21,672 nt of DNA, from positions 1 through 21,672 of the IMG/VR virus record IMGVR_UViG_3300008450_000534; one strand, written 5' to 3'. The translations under genes were made by a program, and so were the position numbers. Origin of the DNA: a virus. Below, in pieces: positions 20,800-21,672 of the stretch; the stretch's first letter is position 1; each line of letters starts with the position of its first letter. The notes beneath the pieces are model-generated. The model did not search any database and was not told where the DNA came from. It saw only the letters and a program-made list of their open reading frames with translations.

Positions 20800-21525
20800 T
20801 CAGACTGCTAACCGTGCGAAGTATGACAGACGATGCGGAGGCTCTCTGCGAAACTGCCGCCAATCATCAAACACACGGCAAACCTCGGCCTCGAATGCAC
20901 CAAAACTAACCCCGGCCTCAGCAATTCTTTCCAAGCTTGCAATGTCTTCAGGCGTTACAGTTCTGCTAATGTTAGCAGACTGGCAGGCGGACTTCCACAG
21001 TCTCACACACTCCACAACCCTTAACTTTTCCTCAACACTGTTTCCCCGCGTTAATCCTTCTGTCTCAACTGTTACTTTCTGCGGCTCTTCAGATTTAACA
21101 TTTGAGGCTTCGATTGACTTCTGAAGGATGCGCTGTTGATGTCCCGGCGGCTTATCTTCGAAGGCAATAACTTGCAGCAGTTCATTAGTTGACAACTTCT
21201 CATCGTAGATTACCCGCATGATCTGCGCAGTTCTCCCCCAACTGTGATTTTTGACCTTTGTGATATATCCCCACGCGACGAGACGTTTCATCTGTCTGCT
21301 GATTGTTTGCCTTGTGACGCCCAAGTCTTTGGCTAGATTGTCAAAACCCGGCCAGCATAAGCCCGCCCTGTTCGCATAACTACTGACTGCGACGAGTAGT
21401 TTTAAGCTTGTGAACTTCAGCCGTCTGTCCCTGACCGCCCGAATCGGGATAATTGAATATGCCCTGCGATCTACCGGCGGCTGTTGGACAATCTTCGGCG
21501 GTTCCGGCAGTTCAAAGCTTTGCAT
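20800..21525 (-). CDS. Winged helix-turn-helix DNA-binding protein
   Basis: This 241-residue protein carries a winged helix at about 37-106: the recognition part is NLAKDLGVTRQTISRQMKRL (63-82) followed by VAWGYITK and a wing with a basic turn (VKNHSWGRTAQIMRV). Residues 110-165 are a disordered linker and 166-241 a second helical domain with a VRLWKSAC start and a DWRQFRREPPHRLSYFARLA end. The N-terminal RRAYSIIPIRAVRDRRLKFT before the winged helix is the usual lead-in in phage and plasmid replication initiators and regulators of this type, so replication initiator or transcription regulator are both open. The start overlaps the end of the ribbon-helix-helix gene by 14 bp, implying coupling. 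Confidence 0.72.
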   Translation of the reverse strand: MQSFELPEPPKIVQQPPVDRRAYSIIPIRAVRDRRLKFTSLKLLVAVSSYANRAGLCWPGFDNLAKDLGVTRQTISRQMKRLVAWGYITKVKNHSWGRTAQIMRVIYDEKLSTNELLQVIAFEDKPPGHQQRILQKSIEASNVKSEEPQKVTVETEGLTRGNSVEEKLRVVECVRLWKSACQSANISRTVTPEDIASLERIAEAGVSFGAFEAEVCRVFDDWRQFRREPPHRLSYFARLAV

Positions 21526-21672
21526 CTTTTATCATCCGTGCAACCTTATCCGACGTGCTTTCCTGATTCCGGCAGTATTCCCTGATTGCCTGCTCCACGA
21601 TCCTGCTGCGGCTTATCCTGCTGTCATTGGCAAGCTTGTCCAACATCTCCCGGACGTCTTCACGTAACCTAA
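21512..21672 (-). CDS. Ribbon-helix-helix DNA-binding protein, N-terminus beyond the window
   Basis: An open minus-strand frame enters from the right edge and ends in TGA at 21512-21514; 52 codons are inside. It has RLREDVREMLDKLANDSRIS at its start, then RSRIVEQAIREYC, which is the helix-turn-helix of the CopG/Arc-type ribbon-helix-helix fold; the missing N-terminus should hold the DNA-contacting beta strand. The end is Lys/Arg-rich (STSDKVARMIKDAKL). Its stop overlaps the start of the winged-helix gene by 14 bp. Such proteins usually repress their own operon or control copy number. Being so close to another regulator suggests a control cassette. Confidence 0.78.
   Translation of the reverse strand, partial: RLREDVREMLDKLANDSRISRSRIVEQAIREYCRNQESTSDKVARMIKDAKL

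Overview
This window is part of the genome of a tailed double-stranded DNA phage with a T7-like (podovirus) virion, probably from an uncultivated environmental lineage. The evidence is an almost complete short-tailed-phage morphogenesis module on the minus strand: small and large terminase, T7 gp8-type portal, acidic scaffold, major capsid, decoration-like protein, gp11- and gp12-type tail tube proteins, gp14/15/16-like ejection proteins and a gp17-type tail fibre. The order differs from T7: the terminase genes come first, ahead of the portal, instead of following the fibre. No RNA or DNA polymerase, integrase, endolysin or tRNA gene is seen. The host cannot be named; the closest-looking families, recalled from memory, belong to aquatic proteobacterial podoviruses.

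Layout in the direction of transcription (right to left). 21672-20800: a ribbon-helix-helix protein cut by the window edge, overlapping a winged-helix DNA-binding protein. 20799-20300: mostly non-coding DNA with direct repeats, hairpins, a promoter-like site and a 46-codon gene. 20289-19934: the only plus-strand unit, a sigma70-like promoter, a roughly 95-nt leader that folds into a terminator with a second, pseudoknot-forming pairing, and a lysine-rich ORF. 19904-19608: a small protein ending in an SSB-type acidic tip. 19607-19270: a 338-bp gap packed with short hairpins, including two with the same GAAAGA loop. 19269-17041: small terminase, an 81-residue unknown and large terminase. 16954-14683: six small genes, among them two neighbouring coiled-coil proteins that share a C-terminal motif, a head-fibre-like beta protein and three short Lys/Arg-rich proteins. 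14690-11747: portal, cupin, Bbp19-like protein and scaffold. 11746-10372: terminator, promoter, long leader, major capsid and decoration-like protein. 10352-14: a hairpin terminator, then the tail tube, ejection proteins and fibre; a further start codon lies at the left edge.

The genes are packed with 1-17 bp overlaps (TAATG, GTGA, TTGA), which implies strong translational coupling. Four starts are GTG or TTG. The two genes expected to be most abundant, capsid and decoration, sit between a strong terminator with a promoter on one side and a second hairpin on the other, so they can be expressed separately from the head and tail genes. The parts least explained by known families are the plus-strand leader-ORF unit (19934-20289) and the hairpin-rich leader of the small terminase gene (19270-19607).
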